A stretch of 6,361 nucleotides of DNA from an uncultured Pseudomonadales bacterium. Lineage in GTDB: Bacteria > Pseudomonadota > Gammaproteobacteria > Pseudomonadales > Porticoccaceae. The stretch covers positions 1 to 6,361 of the forward strand of contig CALLDA010000235.1 of the NCBI GenBank assembly GCA_937998635.1, given 5' to 3'. Positions 5,498 through 6,361 of this stretch are shown here, piece after piece (positions within the stretch are counted from its first letter, which is position 1; each line of letters starts with the position of its first letter). The position numbers and the translations under genes were made by a program. The notes beneath the pieces were generated by a model. It saw only the letters and a list, made by a program, of their open reading frames with translations. It was not told the DNA's origin and ran no database searches.

Positions 5498-5648
5498 TTT
5501 TTACAGCCTCTTAAATTCCTATCACTACCATTTCTGATCACCTTTTACTTTGCTATTTTTGATTAAGCATGCCCATCAACAATCTGAGCGGACAGCCATC
5601 ATATTGGTGGTCAATCAGCCCGGCAACAAAAACTTGCGCTTTAGAACT

Positions 5649-5673
5649 AAAAAAGCTGAGCCAAGTCATCAGC
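5649..5673 (-). terminator. Possible weak intrinsic terminator after the CoA-transferase gene
   Basis: On the minus strand GCTGA and TCAGC (5669-5673 and 5655-5659) can form a 5-bp stem with a 9-nt loop, followed directly by six T residues (5654-5649). It lies 20 nt past the TGA stop of the CoA-transferase family gene. The stem is short with only three G-C pairs, so termination may be partial. Its position and the AT-rich stretch after it support a transcription-unit boundary here. Confidence 0.42.
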
Positions 5674-5692
5674 CAGATGTGTCGCCGGTCTT

Positions 5693-6361
5693 TCAATCGG
5701 CCCCGGATACCACCCCAGCATCGTGTAGCTTGCCGATTTCAGCACTACTCAAGCCCAGATCCTGAGCAAGAATTTCGTCAGTGTGCTGCCCAACCCGAGG
5801 TGCCGGCCGCACTGGCTGGCGCGCAAACTCACCAAATTGTAGCGGGCTTGATGGCATCAGATAAGAGCCAACACCTGGTTGCTCTACATTTTGAAACAAG
5901 GGGTTGTCGGTCGAACATTCAATATCGTTATCTACCAGTTCAACGACACTTTGGTACTTACCCCAGCAGACCCCATTACCGTCAAACAGTGCTTCAACTT
6001 CGGCATAACTATGGCTGGCAAACCAGGGTGCTAATAAATGACTTATGCCCTCCCTGGCCTCGAAGCGGCAACCCTCTTTACTCAAATCCAGATCAAGCTC
6101 TTCGCTCAAGCGATCAAAAGCTTCACCCAGACCGGTAGATTTAATAATGCCTTTCCATTGATTGCCGGTAAGGCCAACGATCATGACTCGACGGCCATCC
6201 CCCGTCACAAAGTCTTTACCGTAGGCGCCAAACAGATAATTACCGTAGGCCTCTCGATCTTGCTGGTTGATCTGGGCCTCGGCGATAAACCCCAGGTTAC
6301 CCAGGGTCGCCAGCGCAACGTCAGCCAGAGCCAGCTTGATCATCTGACCCTTGCCGGTAAT
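5693..6361 (-). CDS. CaiB/BaiF-family (class III) CoA-transferase, C-terminal part; 2-methylfumaryl-CoA isomerase-like
   Basis: The reading frame is open to the window edge, so this is the last 222 residues of a longer protein. The ATG at 6343 is internal: the upstream codons read ITGKGQ, the conserved TGKGQ segment of the family, followed by KLALADVALATLGNLG. Further landmarks are YGNYLFGAYGKDF, NGVCWGKYQSVVELV (about visible residues 129-143), and the family's closing block APRVGQHTDEIL (187-198) with a final GLSSAEIGKLHDAGVV. Family enzymes move CoA between acids, or racemise or isomerise CoA thioesters (intramolecular transfer in 2-methylfumaryl-CoA isomerase, epimerisation in alpha-methylacyl-CoA racemase). 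The catalytic Asp normally lies some 25-30 residues before TGKGQ and is therefore outside the window. The isomerase resemblance is from memory of the family style and is less sure than the family call. It may provide or remodel the acyl-CoA used by the dehydrogenases. TGA stop at 5693-5695. Confidence 0.9.
   Translation of the reverse strand: MTGKGQMIKLALADVALATLGNLGFIAEAQINQQDREAYGNYLFGAYGKDFVTGDGRRVMIVGLTGNQWKGIIKSTGLGEAFDRLSEELDLDLSKEGCRFEAREGISHLLAPWFASHSYAEVEALFDGNGVCWGKYQSVVELVDNDIECSTDNPLFQNVEQPGVGSYLMPSSPLQFGEFARQPVRPAPRVGQHTDEILAQDLGLSSAEIGKLHDAGVVSGAD

Noticed and set aside
5550..6138. Plus-strand open frames of 71 and 189 codons
   Set aside because: They overlap the antisense of the CoA-transferase family gene, and the translations look like low-complexity shadow protein with no motif. 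The reverse strand has clear family motifs.

Overview
The window holds a compact block of catabolic genes, all read from the minus strand, so transcription runs from high to low coordinates. In transcription order they are: the C-terminal two-thirds or so of a CaiB/BaiF-type (class III) CoA-transferase (6361-5693, cut by the window edge); a hormone-sensitive-lipase-type alpha/beta hydrolase (5356-4445); an NAD(P)-dependent aldehyde dehydrogenase (4288-2861); an acyl-CoA dehydrogenase with recognisable FAD-site motifs (2582-1422); a shorter, degenerate acyl-CoA dehydrogenase paralogue (1359-268); and the first 59 codons of a third acyl-CoA dehydrogenase (177-1, cut by the window edge). No RNA gene, transposase, CRISPR array or phage gene was seen.

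Coding DNA is of roughly balanced GC content. Spacers are AT-rich, Shine-Dalgarno sequences are clear, and the protein families suggest a Gram-negative bacterium. A marine gammaproteobacterium of the type that degrades steroids, terpenoids or alicyclic acids is the best guess, but this is inference from gene content and not a phylogenetic result.

The genes fit one metabolic idea. The hydrolase would open an ester or lactone, the aldehyde dehydrogenase would oxidise an aldehyde to the acid, the CoA-transferase-family protein would load or isomerise a CoA thioester, and the acyl-CoA dehydrogenases would make the alpha,beta-enoyl-CoA. The adjacent long/short acyl-CoA dehydrogenase pair resembles the heteromeric (alpha2-beta2) FadE pairs of steroid side-chain degradation: the long partner has a candidate catalytic Glu in the isovaleryl-CoA-dehydrogenase position, and the short partner has none that I can see. 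The substrate cannot be read from the sequence.

The most unusual DNA is between the genes. Three of the leaders carry three different short tandem repeats: a 7-bp unit x4 after the short dehydrogenase, a 15-bp unit x2 that duplicates the ribosome-binding region of the long dehydrogenase, and a 14-bp unit x3 just downstream of a good sigma70-type promoter for the aldehyde dehydrogenase. The 278-nt spacer between the aldehyde dehydrogenase and the dehydrogenase pair also carries an 11-bp perfect inverted repeat and overlapping small palindromes. The 336-nt spacer before the hydrolase holds a weak terminator, a weak promoter candidate and a leader hairpin. No clearly new multi-gene system is visible; the enzymes are of known families in a plausible but unassigned pathway.
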